From Oceanobacillus sp. J11TS1 (lineage in GTDB: Bacteria > Bacillota > Bacilli > Bacillales > Amphibacillaceae), in the NCBI RefSeq assembly GCF_018333215.1, contig NZ_BORO01000008.1, forward strand, positions 1 through 64,000: a DNA stretch of 64,000 bases, written 5' to 3'. Below, one piece after another: positions 1-7,985 of this stretch. The first letter of the stretch is position 1. Each line of letters starts with the position of its first letter. Under the pieces are notes generated by a model. It did no database searches. It saw only the letters and a program-made list of their open reading frames with translations, and was not told where the DNA came from. Position numbers and translations under genes: made by a program.

Positions 1-25
1 CATTATCAGTTATACTAGTAGACAT
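1..25 (-). CDS. 5' end of a divergent gene cut by the left edge
   Basis: A minus-strand ATG at 25-23 is preceded at a good distance by an AGGAGA-type ribosome binding site (complement of 34-39). Eight codons, reading MSTSITDN, are visible before the window ends, so the product cannot be named. It is divergent from the IclR-type regulator, and IclR proteins often control an adjacent divergent catabolic gene, so it may be that regulator's target. This role is inference only. Confidence 0.5.
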
Positions 26-226
26 GGGTAAGGTCTCCTCTTCTTAGTTTTTGTCGTGATTAACTAAAGGGTAGGATAACCTTACCTTTCCTATTTATTC
101 ATCTTACACAGACTATTGTACGTCATCAAATAAGATAGATAGGTAGGTAAATACCGATTAAAAACTGTCAAAATTATTCCGATTATAAATTTTGTGTTAG
201 AAAAAGGAAGGGACGTAAAGAAAACG

Positions 227-997
227 ATGGCGACTAAATATGAGGCTCCTGCAGTGATTCAGGCATCAAAAATATTAAAATTATTAAGTAGACACAAATT
301 TGCTAATAGCACCTTAACTGAAATTAGCAATAAGCTAGAAATGAATAGAAGTACGTGTTTAAGAGTTTTAAAATCTTTAGAAGAAGTAAAATTCGTTTCG
401 TACAATTCGTTAACAAAAACTTATAGCTTAGGACCGTACCTTGTGATATTAGGAAGCAGGGCTTCTGAACAGATAGATCACGTATCTTTGGCAAAAACCT
501 ATTTAAAACAATTAGTAGATATGACTTCTTTAACAAGTATCTTGGTTAATCGAATTTCTGAGGATCGTCTGGTATATATGGTTAAAGAAGAAATAAACAG
601 TGGGCATAGGGTTAATGTGTCTGTCGGATTTCAACATTATATAACCGAAGTTTCTTATGGGATGTGGTATCTCGCATACATGGACGAAAAAGAAAGGATG
701 AAATATTTGAACCAAGGGCTGCGAAAACTAACCCCCCATACAATCACAGACGTGGATAAATACATTAGCAGAATAGAAATGGCAAAAGAACAAGGGTATA
801 TAGTTAGTAACGAAGAATATGTCATGGGAACGTTGGGTGTATCCGCGCCGATTTTTAAGAGCAACGGTGAAATTAGTTCAATTATTGCTTGTATTGGATT
901 TTCCTCTATGACGCAAAGTGAAATCGATAATGCAATTGATAGCGTTAAGAAGGTTTCCAGTGAGTTTAACCAAATGCTTTCACTGCAGAGTATATAA
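227..997 (+). CDS. IclR-family transcriptional regulator
   Basis: Cytoplasmic DNA-binding regulator. The first ~75 residues form a winged helix-turn-helix (start YEAPAVIQASKILKLL, recognition region NRSTCLRVLKSLEE), followed by the C-terminal IclR effector domain with the typical GTLGVSAPIF and IIACIGFSS segments. Length, about 256 residues, is normal. I place the start at ATG 227 behind AAGGAAGGG, although the spacing is rather long. A GTG at 194 in the same frame has no ribosome binding site. The ligand cannot be read from the sequence. The gene is followed by a hairpin and is not part of the conserved yqeZ cluster; B. subtilis has rpsU-yqeY here, so synteny breaks at this point. Confidence 0.85.
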   Translation: MATKYEAPAVIQASKILKLLSRHKFANSTLTEISNKLEMNRSTCLRVLKSLEEVKFVSYNSLTKTYSLGPYLVILGSRASEQIDHVSLAKTYLKQLVDMTSLTSILVNRISEDRLVYMVKEEINSGHRVNVSVGFQHYITEVSYGMWYLAYMDEKERMKYLNQGLRKLTPHTITDVDKYISRIEMAKEQGYIVSNEEYVMGTLGVSAPIFKSNGEISSIIACIGFSSMTQSEIDNAIDSVKKVSSEFNQMLSLQSI

Positions 998-1415
998 TTT
1001 ATGCTTAAAAATTTGACTATGCTTCATGATAATATTTTAATGACAACATTCCTGTCAAAACTTTTAAAGTATTGACAGGAATGATTTGTGTTGTAGAAAA
1101 AGGAATCGATAAACTAATAAATTGGGGATTTACATAAAAGTCAGGCAATCCTTCCTTTTGTTAATTATGAGAATAGGGGGGCTTTAAAGAATCATGAGGC
1201 CTTGAGTCATGCGTTGCAGCTTTGAATAAATTAATTTTTAGAGTATATACGATGTCTCTTTTTAGGATTAATATAATCAACGTGCAATGTAAAAATATTT
1301 TGTTATCGAAAACAATATACATACATAAAGGACTTTTCTCACTAGGTTACTTAGATGAAGCTTTCTATTCGTTCGAAAGGTATGGTACTATCAAAGTATA
1401 CCCATCCGCGAAAAA
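998..1415. other. Intergenic stretch without a supportable gene
   Basis: AT-rich spacer between the IclR-type gene and yqeZ. It holds a 12-bp inverted repeat just after the regulator. A stretch near 1170-1195 looks like a strong ribosome binding site (AGGGGGG) but leads to an ATG followed after three codons by a stop. A 73-codon open frame (1222-1443) has no ribosome binding site and contains the sigma-W promoter at its end, so I do not call it a gene. Confidence 0.5.
1047..1083 (+). terminator. Hairpin after the IclR-type gene
   Basis: Perfect 12-bp stem CATTCCTGTCAA / TTGACAGGAATG with a 13-nt loop, 50 bp after the stop codon. It has no T-tract, so it may be a weak terminator or mRNA-stabilising hairpin. 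Confidence 0.5.
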
Positions 1416-1442
1416 TGAAACCTTTTATGCTTTACTTTCGTA
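1416..1442 (+). promoter_or_regulatory. Candidate ECF (sigma-W type) promoter of yqeZ-floA
   Basis: TGAAAC at 1416-1421, a T-rich stretch directly after it, then CGTA at 1439-1442 with 17 bp between. This matches the sigma-W consensus TGAAAC-N16/17-CGTA. It lies 22 bp before the yqeZ ribosome binding site. In B. subtilis the yqeZ-yqfA operon belongs to the sigma-W regulon, which supports the call. Confidence 0.75.
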
Positions 1443-1479
1443 AATACAGCTAAGGTGTAGGATGAGGGGGTGATTCAAG

Positions 1480-2814
1480 TTGAAAGGACATCGCAGGCGG
1501 TTGGCTGTATACATATTTTTTGTATCAGTGTTAACCTTTGTATCGATATTTACTGGGGAACAAGTAGAAGCTGAGCAAGGTCAAGGTGAAACGGTATATA
1601 TTATTCCGATTGAAAAAGAAGTGGAAAGAGGACTGGAAGCTTTTCTTAATCGATCCACAACAGAAGCAATGGAAAATGGTGCAGATCACATCATTTTCGA
1701 AATTGATACACCAGGAGGGCGTGTCGATTCTGCTGGTCAAATTGGCTCGTTAATTCAAAGTCTAACTATTCCTACAACGGCTTATATTGTGAATGAAGCT
1801 TTATCTGCCGGATCCTACATTGCTTTGTTTTCTAATAATATTTACTTTAATCCGCATGCAACAATGGGGGCAAGTGGAGTCATCAACCAAGATGGAACTG
1901 CTGCTGACAAAAAAGCACAATCTGCTTGGCTAGCGCAGATGAGAAGTGCCGCGGAATCAAATGGCAGAGATCCTATTTATGCAGCTGCAATGGCAGATAG
2001 CAGTATCGATTTGCCCGAGTATGGAGCTCCTGAGGGAGAATTTTTGACGTTAGGTCCTCGAGATGCAGTAGAGGTAGGTTATGCGGAAGGTATCGTCTCT
2101 AACCGAGCTGAACTTCTTGAGGAACTCGATCTTTCTAATGCAACCATCATAGAAATGGAAACTTCCTTTGCAGAAGAATTGGCAAGATTTTTAACGCATC
2201 CAGTTGTAATACCTATCCTGCTTTCGGTGGCTAGCATTGGCCTGGTTGTGGAGTTGTATTCTCCTGGTTTTGGAGTCCCGGGAAGTTTGGGATTACTATC
2301 GCTGCTATTATTCTTTTACGGACATATTGTAGCTGGTTTAGCAGGGATGGAAGCACTTCTGCTCCTTATAATCGGTATCGGTCTTATTGTTGCAGAATTC
2401 TTTGTAACAGGAGGAATACTAGGCGTATTGGGGATAGCTGCTGTGATTGCATCTTTATTTATGTCAGGATACGATATGGTGCATATGTCAATGAGTATAG
2501 GTATTGCATTTTTAATTTCTGTGATTCTTGCTGTGATTTTATTCAGAAGAATTGGTCTTGATAAGGGAATATTCCGGCATATTGTTTTACGAGATAGCAC
2601 AGCAACAGAAGAAGGCTATGTATCCTCAGTGAACCGTTTAGAGCTTGTCGGACTTGAAGGAATCTCATTAACATCGCTACGGCCTTCTGGATTGATTGAG
2701 CTGAATGATGAGACAATTGATGTCGTCTCTGATGGATCCTTTGTAGATAAAGGAAAAAGAGTAAAAGTAGTTCGCGTAGAAGGCGTTCGTGTCGTAGTTA
2801 GGGAAATAAAATAA
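1480..2814 (+). CDS. yqeZ: NfeD1b membrane protein with ClpP-class serine protease domain (YqeZ)
   Basis: Long-form NfeD protein of 444 residues. A signal peptide or first membrane segment (about 8-25) leads into an extracytoplasmic ClpP-like domain with IDTPGG near 75-80 and the nucleophile region SAGSYIAL near 109-116; lysines near 144-145 could supply the dyad base. Four to five membrane helices (about 225-350) and a C-terminal OB-fold end the protein. NfeD1b proteins are partnered with flotillin-like proteins, and floA follows here. The family is tied to membrane stress and detergent or sublancin resistance in B. subtilis. The TTG start at 1480 is set by GAGGGGG at 1464-1470. The last ~125 bp are duplicated downstream. 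Confidence 0.9.
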   Translation: MKGHRRRLAVYIFFVSVLTFVSIFTGEQVEAEQGQGETVYIIPIEKEVERGLEAFLNRSTTEAMENGADHIIFEIDTPGGRVDSAGQIGSLIQSLTIPTTAYIVNEALSAGSYIALFSNNIYFNPHATMGASGVINQDGTAADKKAQSAWLAQMRSAAESNGRDPIYAAAMADSSIDLPEYGAPEGEFLTLGPRDAVEVGYAEGIVSNRAELLEELDLSNATIIEMETSFAEELARFLTHPVVIPILLSVASIGLVVELYSPGFGVPGSLGLLSLLLFFYGHIVAGLAGMEALLLLIIGIGLIVAEFFVTGGILGVLGIAAVIASLFMSGYDMVHMSMSIGIAFLISVILAVILFRRIGLDKGIFRHIVLRDSTATEEGYVSSVNRLELVGLEGISLTSLRPSGLIELNDETIDVVSDGSFVDKGKRVKVVRVEGVRVVVREIK

Positions 2815-2838
2815 TTAAGTATAATAGGGGGAATTTAC

Positions 2839-3231
2839 ATCGAGGGAAACATCTTAGTACCGCTTATTATTTTGATTATCGTTATTGCTTTAGCCATTTT
2901 ATTTGCTATTGCTCCAGTTGCACTTTGGATCTGTGCACTAGCTGCAGGAGTGAAAATTAGTATTTTTACACTGATTGGTATGCGTCTGCGCCGAGTTGTG
3001 CCAAACCGAGTAATTAATCCGCTCATTAAAGCGCATAAAGCAGGTTTGGAAGTGGAAATGAAACAATTGGAAAATCACTACCTTGCAGGCGGCAAGCCAG
3101 ATAGAGTGATTAACGCTCTAATTGCTGCACGTGAAGCAAATATTGATTTACCATTTGAGCGTGCGACTGCCATTGACTTAGCAGGAGACGACGTATTAGA
3201 AGCGGTGAAAATGAGTGTGAGCCAAAACTAA
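2839..3231 (+). pseudogene. Truncated duplicate of floA (5' part only, start codon lost)
   Basis: This stretch matches the first ~390 bp of floA at a fixed offset of 555 bp, with about 85-90% identity by eye. The floA ATG (3394) corresponds to ATC here (2839), although the AGGGGG ribosome binding site is retained. The frame stays open and ends at TAA 3229-3231, where similarity stops after residue ~130, so the FloA C-terminal half is missing. Translation could start only at weak codons such as TTG 2872. It is most likely a relic, although the open frame means a small membrane protein cannot be excluded. Confidence 0.75.
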
Positions 3232-3254
3232 AGGAAACTCATTCATACTACTAA

Positions 3255-3380
3255 CTCTCTTGGATTGGCTGAATGAAATGCAGGGACTGCTGATGTTGTT
3301 TTTGTACGTTTTTTGCAGATACACGTAAAAGGGTAGAAGGTGTTCGTGCGAGTCAGGGAAATAAAATAATTATGTATATT
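3255..3380 (+). pseudogene. Duplicated 3' tail of yqeZ
   Basis: Degenerate copy of the last ~125 bp of yqeZ plus the yqeZ-floA spacer, at the same 555-bp offset. Landmarks are GGATTG...GCTGAATGA, GTAGAAGGTGTTCGTG and AGGGAAATAAAATAATTA. Small indels break the reading frame. With the truncated floA copy it shows that one unit, end of yqeZ to middle of floA, was duplicated in tandem. Confidence 0.75.
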
Positions 3381-3393
3381 AGGAGGAGTTTGC

Positions 3394-4389
3394 ATGGAGG
3401 GAGACATCTTAATGCCGCTTATTATTATTGCGGTTATCGTTATTGCTTTAGCAATTTTATTTACTTTTGTTCCAGTTGCACTTTGGATTAGTGCACTAGC
3501 TGCAGGAGTGAAAATTAGTATTTTTACACTAATTGGTATGCGTCTGCGTCGAGTTGTGCCAAATCGAGTTATTAATCCGCTTATTAAAGCGCATAAAGCA
3601 GGTTTGGACGTGAAGATTAATCAATTGGAAAGTCATTATCTTGCTGGTGGTAATGTAGATAGAGTGGTTAACGCTCTAATTGCAGCACAACGAGCAAATA
3701 TTGATTTATTATTTGAACGTGCAGCTGCAATTGACTTAGCAGGCCGTGACGTATTAGAAGCGGTACAAATGAGTGTAAACCCAAAAGTAATTGAAACACC
3801 ATTTATTGCAGGTATCGCAATGGATGGTATTGAAGTTAAAGCATTAGCTAGAATTACAGTACGTGCAAATATTGATCGTTTAGTCGGTGGTGCTGGTGAG
3901 GAAACAATTATTGCGCGTGTAGGTGAAGGTGTAGTAAGTACAATTGGTAGCTCAGATGCGCATACACAAGTACTTGAAAATCCAGATATGATTTCGCAAA
4001 CTGTATTAAGTAAAGGTCTTGATTCAGGTACAGCGTTTGAAATCTTATCGATTGATATTGCAGATGTAGATATCGGTAAAAATATCGGAGCTATCCTGCA
4101 AACGGATCAAGCAGAAGCTGATAAGAATATTGCACAGGCGAAAGCTGAAGAACGTCGTGCAATGGCGGTAGCCCAAGAGCAAGAAATGATTGCCCGCGTA
4201 CAAGAAATGCGTGCAAAAGTAGTAGAGGCAGAAGCAGATGTACCGCTTGCATTAGCAGAAGCGTTACGTTCCGGAAAAATGGGTGTGATGGATTATATGA
4301 ACTATCAAAACATTGATGCTGATACGGATATGCGCGATTCTATTGGTAAGCTGTCTAAGGAAAACAAAGATGACGATCAAAACAAGTAG
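3394..4389 (+). CDS. floA: Flotillin-like membrane scaffold protein FloA (YqfA)
   Basis: 331 residues, usual for FloA. A hydrophobic N-terminus (about 6-40) anchors it in the membrane, followed by the SPFH/PHB-like domain, and a C-terminal coiled coil rich in Ala/Glu (about 230-300, e.g. [20 protein letters not shown]). It organises functional membrane microdomains and acts with the NfeD partner upstream. ATG 3394 follows AGGAGGAG. It is probably co-transcribed with yqeZ from the sigma-W type promoter, through the duplicated segment. yqfB follows 27 bp later. Confidence 0.95.
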   Translation: MEGDILMPLIIIAVIVIALAILFTFVPVALWISALAAGVKISIFTLIGMRLRRVVPNRVINPLIKAHKAGLDVKINQLESHYLAGGNVDRVVNALIAAQRANIDLLFERAAAIDLAGRDVLEAVQMSVNPKVIETPFIAGIAMDGIEVKALARITVRANIDRLVGGAGEETIIARVGEGVVSTIGSSDAHTQVLENPDMISQTVLSKGLDSGTAFEILSIDIADVDIGKNIGAILQTDQAEADKNIAQAKAEERRAMAVAQEQEMIARVQEMRAKVVEAEADVPLALAEALRSGKMGVMDYMNYQNIDADTDMRDSIGKLSKENKDDDQNK

Positions 4390-4416
4390 TTAAAATGATA
4401 ATAAAGGAGGGGGCAT

Positions 4417-4962
4417 ATGGACTGGATATTTGATAATTTATTTATTATTGCTATCATTATTTCTGGGATTGTCGCTTTTCTGGGTGATTCCAAGAAAAAA
4501 GAAGATGAAAATAGAAAAAAGCAGTCTACACCTCCAAACAAACAGGCGCAGTCCCGACAAAGACAACAGCGTTCTCCGCAAGAGACGAGGACGAGAACAA
4601 GGCAGCCGACACAAAGAAACAGGGAGCAGCCTCGTGCAGAACGTCATGTTTATAGAGAAAGAAATCGTCCAGATATTTCAGCTGGAAATATTCAAGAGCA
4701 GCAAAAAGAACAGATGGAACGATTGGCAAATCGGTATCAAACTGCCTCCCAGGGAGATTCGGAAAACATAGAGCATACATTCAAGGATTTGATTGTAGAG
4801 CGTAATGCTGAAGAAGAAAATCCAGGGAAGCAAGAAATGAAAAAACGAGTTTCTCAGAATTTAGATGGAAAAGGATTAGTCAACGGCATCATTATGGCGG
4901 AAGTTTTAGGTTCTCCACGTGCGAAAAAGCCGTACAGAAGTATTGTCCAGAGAAGAAAATAA
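4417..4962 (+). CDS. yqfB: YqfB-like single-pass membrane protein
   Basis: 181 residues: one N-terminal membrane helix (about 6-23), then a low-complexity hydrophilic region rich in Gln, Arg and Glu (about 27-95), and a C-terminal block ending NGIIMAEVLGSPRAKKPYRS. Position after floA and the N-terminal anchor plus C-terminal block fit the B. subtilis YqfB place; no function is established. ATG 4417 has a perfect AAGGAGGGGG site. A terminator follows, so it closes the yqeZ-floA operon. Confidence 0.7.
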   Translation: MDWIFDNLFIIAIIISGIVAFLGDSKKKEDENRKKQSTPPNKQAQSRQRQQRSPQETRTRTRQPTQRNREQPRAERHVYRERNRPDISAGNIQEQQKEQMERLANRYQTASQGDSENIEHTFKDLIVERNAEEENPGKQEMKKRVSQNLDGKGLVNGIIMAEVLGSPRAKKPYRSIVQRRK

Positions 4963-4972
4963 CTCTAAACCG

Positions 4973-5012
4973 TACCCTAATTGGCATGCTATGCTGATTA
5001 GGGTATTTCTTT
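4973..5012 (+). terminator. Rho-independent terminator after yqfB
   Basis: Stem TACCCTAAT / ATTAGGGTA (4973-4981, 4997-5005) followed by TTTCTTTT. Confidence 0.75.
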
Positions 5013-5131
5013 TGCGAGAAAAGAAGGTGTGAAATTTAGTGTTAGTGAATACTATCCATTTTCCAAGCGCCAAAAATTAGTTCTGTCTAAGAAACACGTT
5101 ACATATGTATCAATGAGGGGGGATCATCACA

Positions 5132-5431
5132 TTGAAAAAATGGCAACAAAGAATCCGTTCACTCTTAATGGAACAATTCTCTCTTCCATCCGATGTCATT
5201 ATGGAAATGCCCCGCATAACCATCATCGGAGATTTGCATTTCTATATTGAAAATCACCAAGGATTAGCCCTATATACAAATGAAGAATTAAAACTGAAAG
5301 TAACCAATGGATTTGTAAGCATTAAAGGACATTCCTTTGTGCTTAAAATGATGTTACCAAAAGAAATTATGCTGGAGGGAACCATTTCAGAGGTGCTCTT
5401 TTTAAATCAGAACCATGAAATAAAAAAATGA
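5132..5431 (+). CDS. yqfC: Sporulation protein YqfC
   Basis: 99-residue member of the YqfC/YabP family, which includes spore-coat related proteins. The core RITIIGDLHFYIENH...LKLKVTNGFVSIKG matches the family. It pairs with yqfD downstream, as in B. subtilis, where both are sigma-E controlled in the mother cell; no sigma-E promoter was identified here. The TTG start at 5132 is set by GAGGGGGGAT eight bases upstream. A 73-codon frame overlapping in another phase is not a gene. Confidence 0.9.
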   Translation: MKKWQQRIRSLLMEQFSLPSDVIMEMPRITIIGDLHFYIENHQGLALYTNEELKLKVTNGFVSIKGHSFVLKMMLPKEIMLEGTISEVLFLNQNHEIKK

Positions 5432-5449
5432 TGTAGCACGATTCCATGC

Positions 5450-5470
5450 TATAGAGAGCACCTCTCTATA
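5450..5470 (+). repeat. Hairpin between yqfC and yqfD
   Basis: Perfect 9-bp stem TATAGAGAG / CTCTCTATA with a 3-nt loop. No T-tract follows, so it is more likely an mRNA processing or stability element than a terminator. Confidence 0.5.
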
Positions 5471-5536
5471 AAGTAACTCCCAGCTAAAAGGAACACATTA
5501 AAAGGAGAAGCACTAGTCGGGCAATAGGAGGTTGAA

Positions 5537-6754
5537 ATGAAAAAAAGAAATTCACCATCTATACGTGCATACGTTACTATTCGCATTCAAGGAGTCAGGC
5601 CGGAACTTTTTTTACAAAAATGCGCGAATCAAGATATTTTAATTTGGGATGTAAAAAAAATAAACGATGAATGCTGTCAAGCAACAATCATGTTAAAGGA
5701 TATAGCTGCCTTACGAAAATTAAGAAGAAGCTCTCTCTATAAAGTTTCCTTTGTTGATCAAAAAGGTTTTCCTTTTTTTCTTTCAAAGCTCCGGAGAAAA
5801 CGTTTCTTGCTTGTAGGTATTTTAATTGGCTTTTTGTTTTTTTTCGTTTTGTCTAATTTATTATGGTCGGTTAAAATCACAGGTGTACCTAAAGAAATTG
5901 AAGCGAAAATAGAGACAGAGCTTGAATCTTTTGGGGTGCATCCAGGCGTCTGGTTATTTTCGCTCGCTTCACCAACCGATATTCAACGTCAACTTTTAAA
6001 TGAGGTCCCGGAGTTACTTTGGACAGGCGTGAACCTTCAAGGGACAACGTTACACTTAGAAGCTGTTGAAAAAACAATTGTGGAAGAATTACCGCCTGGA
6101 GAACCAAGGAATTTAGTAGCAACGAAAACGGGCGTTATCACAAATATGTATGTTTCTAAGGGACGAGCTATGGTAAGTGTCAATGATTACGTCGTCCCGG
6201 GCAAAATATTAGTTTCCGGTAATTTAAATTCCACAGAAGGGGATAATAATACAGACAATGAGGAAAAACCTCAGCAACCAATCGCAGCTGAAGCAGAAGT
6301 AATTGCAAATACATGGTATGAAATACATGTAAGTGTTCCTCTCCAGTATCAGGCAGAAGAGATAACTGGTGAACAAAAAAAGAGACATTATTTGCGATTT
6401 GGTGATGTGCAGCTTCCTTTTTGGGGATTTAGGAATCCGGATTTCGTACATTCTCAGGAGGAGCGGAAAGAACAGCCTATCCATTTTCTTAAATGGGAAT
6501 TACCTTTTTCCTATGTATCCAATGAAATAAGCGAGACGGAGAAAATAGAAGAAGAAAGGTCGAAAGAAGAGGCAATCGAAGTAGGAATTCAGCAAGCAAA
6601 AATACAATTACAGAATGAACTGGGACCAGAAGCTGTAATATTATCAGAAAAAATTTTACATGAACATATAGAGCATGGTAAAGTTGAATTAATCTTATAT
6701 CTTTCTGTAGAAGAAAATATTGTTAAAGAAGAACCTATCATTCAAGGAGACTGA
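5537..6754 (+). CDS. yqfD: Sporulation membrane protein YqfD
   Basis: 405 residues, the normal length. A cytoplasmic N-terminal domain of ~90 residues precedes one strong membrane helix (about 93-112, FLLVGILIGFLFFFVLSNLL); the rest is predicted outside. Sporulation-specific mother-cell protein in B. subtilis, required for efficient sporulation; the biochemical role is unknown. ATG 5537 follows AGGAGG. phoH starts 2 bp after the stop, so the two are translationally linked. Confidence 0.92.
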   Translation: MKKRNSPSIRAYVTIRIQGVRPELFLQKCANQDILIWDVKKINDECCQATIMLKDIAALRKLRRSSLYKVSFVDQKGFPFFLSKLRRKRFLLVGILIGFLFFFVLSNLLWSVKITGVPKEIEAKIETELESFGVHPGVWLFSLASPTDIQRQLLNEVPELLWTGVNLQGTTLHLEAVEKTIVEELPPGEPRNLVATKTGVITNMYVSKGRAMVSVNDYVVPGKILVSGNLNSTEGDNNTDNEEKPQQPIAAEAEVIANTWYEIHVSVPLQYQAEEITGEQKKRHYLRFGDVQLPFWGFRNPDFVHSQEERKEQPIHFLKWELPFSYVSNEISETEKIEEERSKEEAIEVGIQQAKIQLQNELGPEAVILSEKILHEHIEHGKVELILYLSVEENIVKEEPIIQGD

Positions 6755-6756
6755 TT

Positions 6757-7719
6757 ATGCCCGAAAATTTAGTGGATATTGATTTACAACTAGAAGGTGC
6801 CAATGAAGCGCTTGCTTTATTTGGTACGAATGACAAGCATTTAAAACAACTAGAAGCTTTACTTCATGTCGATATTATATCCAGAGGCGAATTGATTCGT
6901 GTTTCTGGAGAAGATCAAGCTGTTCAATTGGTACAGGAGATTCTCTTAACAATCTTAAACGTTATCCGAAAAGGTCAAACCATTTCAGAGCGTGATGTTG
7001 TTTACGCTGTGGAGTTGGCGAAAAAAGGAAAAATAAAACAGTTTGAGACGTTATTTGAAGATGAAATCACAAAAAATTATAAAGGAAAATCTATACGTGT
7101 CAAAACGCTTGGTCAGAAGCAATATATTCAAGCAATAAAGTCAAAAGATTTAGTGTTTGGTATTGGTCCAGCCGGAACAGGAAAAACGTACCTTGCTGTT
7201 GTAATGGCTGTTCATGCCTTGAAAAATGGACTTGTGAAAAAAATTATTTTAACTAGGCCAGCAGTCGAGGCAGGGGAAAGTTTAGGGTTTTTGCCAGGTG
7301 ATTTAAAGGAAAAAGTTGATCCGTATTTAAGGCCGCTTTATGATGCGTTACATGATGTATTAGGCGCTGAGCATACAGCGCGATTAATTGAAAGAGATAC
7401 GATTGAAATTGCACCTTTAGCATATATGCGCGGAAGAACGTTAGACGATGCTTTTGTCATATTAGATGAAGCCCAAAACACAACACCAGCGCAAATGAAA
7501 ATGTTTTTAACACGGTTGGGTTTTGGATCGAAAATGATTATTACGGGGGATTTGACACAGGTGGATCTTCCTAAAGGTGTGACATCTGGGTTAAGGGTTG
7601 CGGAGCGAATGTTATCGAAAATAGATGGGTTAGCTTTTGTGCATCTACAAGCCGCCGATGTTGTACGTCACCCGCTGGTACAAAAAATTATAAATGCCTA
7701 TGAAACAGAAGGCGATTAG
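6757..7719 (+). CDS. phoH: PhoH-like P-loop ATPase
   Basis: 320 residues. An N-terminal KH-like region is followed by the PhoH ATPase core with Walker A GPAGTGKT near 137-144 and Walker B VILDEAQ near 234-240. The family is RNA-linked and regularly sits beside ybeY, as it nearly does here, suggesting a role in RNA maturation or decay. The gene begins 2 bp after yqfD and is followed by a hairpin. Confidence 0.95.
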   Translation: MPENLVDIDLQLEGANEALALFGTNDKHLKQLEALLHVDIISRGELIRVSGEDQAVQLVQEILLTILNVIRKGQTISERDVVYAVELAKKGKIKQFETLFEDEITKNYKGKSIRVKTLGQKQYIQAIKSKDLVFGIGPAGTGKTYLAVVMAVHALKNGLVKKIILTRPAVEAGESLGFLPGDLKEKVDPYLRPLYDALHDVLGAEHTARLIERDTIEIAPLAYMRGRTLDDAFVILDEAQNTTPAQMKMFLTRLGFGSKMIITGDLTQVDLPKGVTSGLRVAERMLSKIDGLAFVHLQAADVVRHPLVQKIINAYETEGD

Positions 7720-7770
7720 AAAAACTGGCAACCTCTCATCTTTTAAATTTTATAATATCTATGCTGAAGC

Positions 7771-7800
7771 AAGGATGAGACAACCGAAAGTCTCATCCTT
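7771..7800 (+). terminator. Terminator-like hairpin after phoH
   Basis: Perfect 11-bp stem AAGGATGAGAC / GTCTCATCCTT with an 8-nt loop, followed by a short T-rich stretch. Confidence 0.65.
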
Positions 7801-7985
7801 GTTCTTCATAAAAAGAGTTACATACAAATGGAACAAAATTGAAATAGTTACATATAACAGTTCTCTTTGAAAAACATAAATTAATACGATGCCCCATAGG
7901 TATTTCGCACATTTCGAACAACAGGAGTTATACAGATGGGTGCATCATGATAAACTAAATGTAATCGCTAAAATTACATAATGGG

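Noticed and set aside
1222-1443. 73-codon frame before yqeZ
   Set aside because: TTG start without a ribosome binding site, no family resemblance, and its end contains the sigma-W promoter.
5029-5250. 73-codon frame overlapping yqfC
   Set aside because: Out of phase with yqfC, which has the strong site and clear family match.
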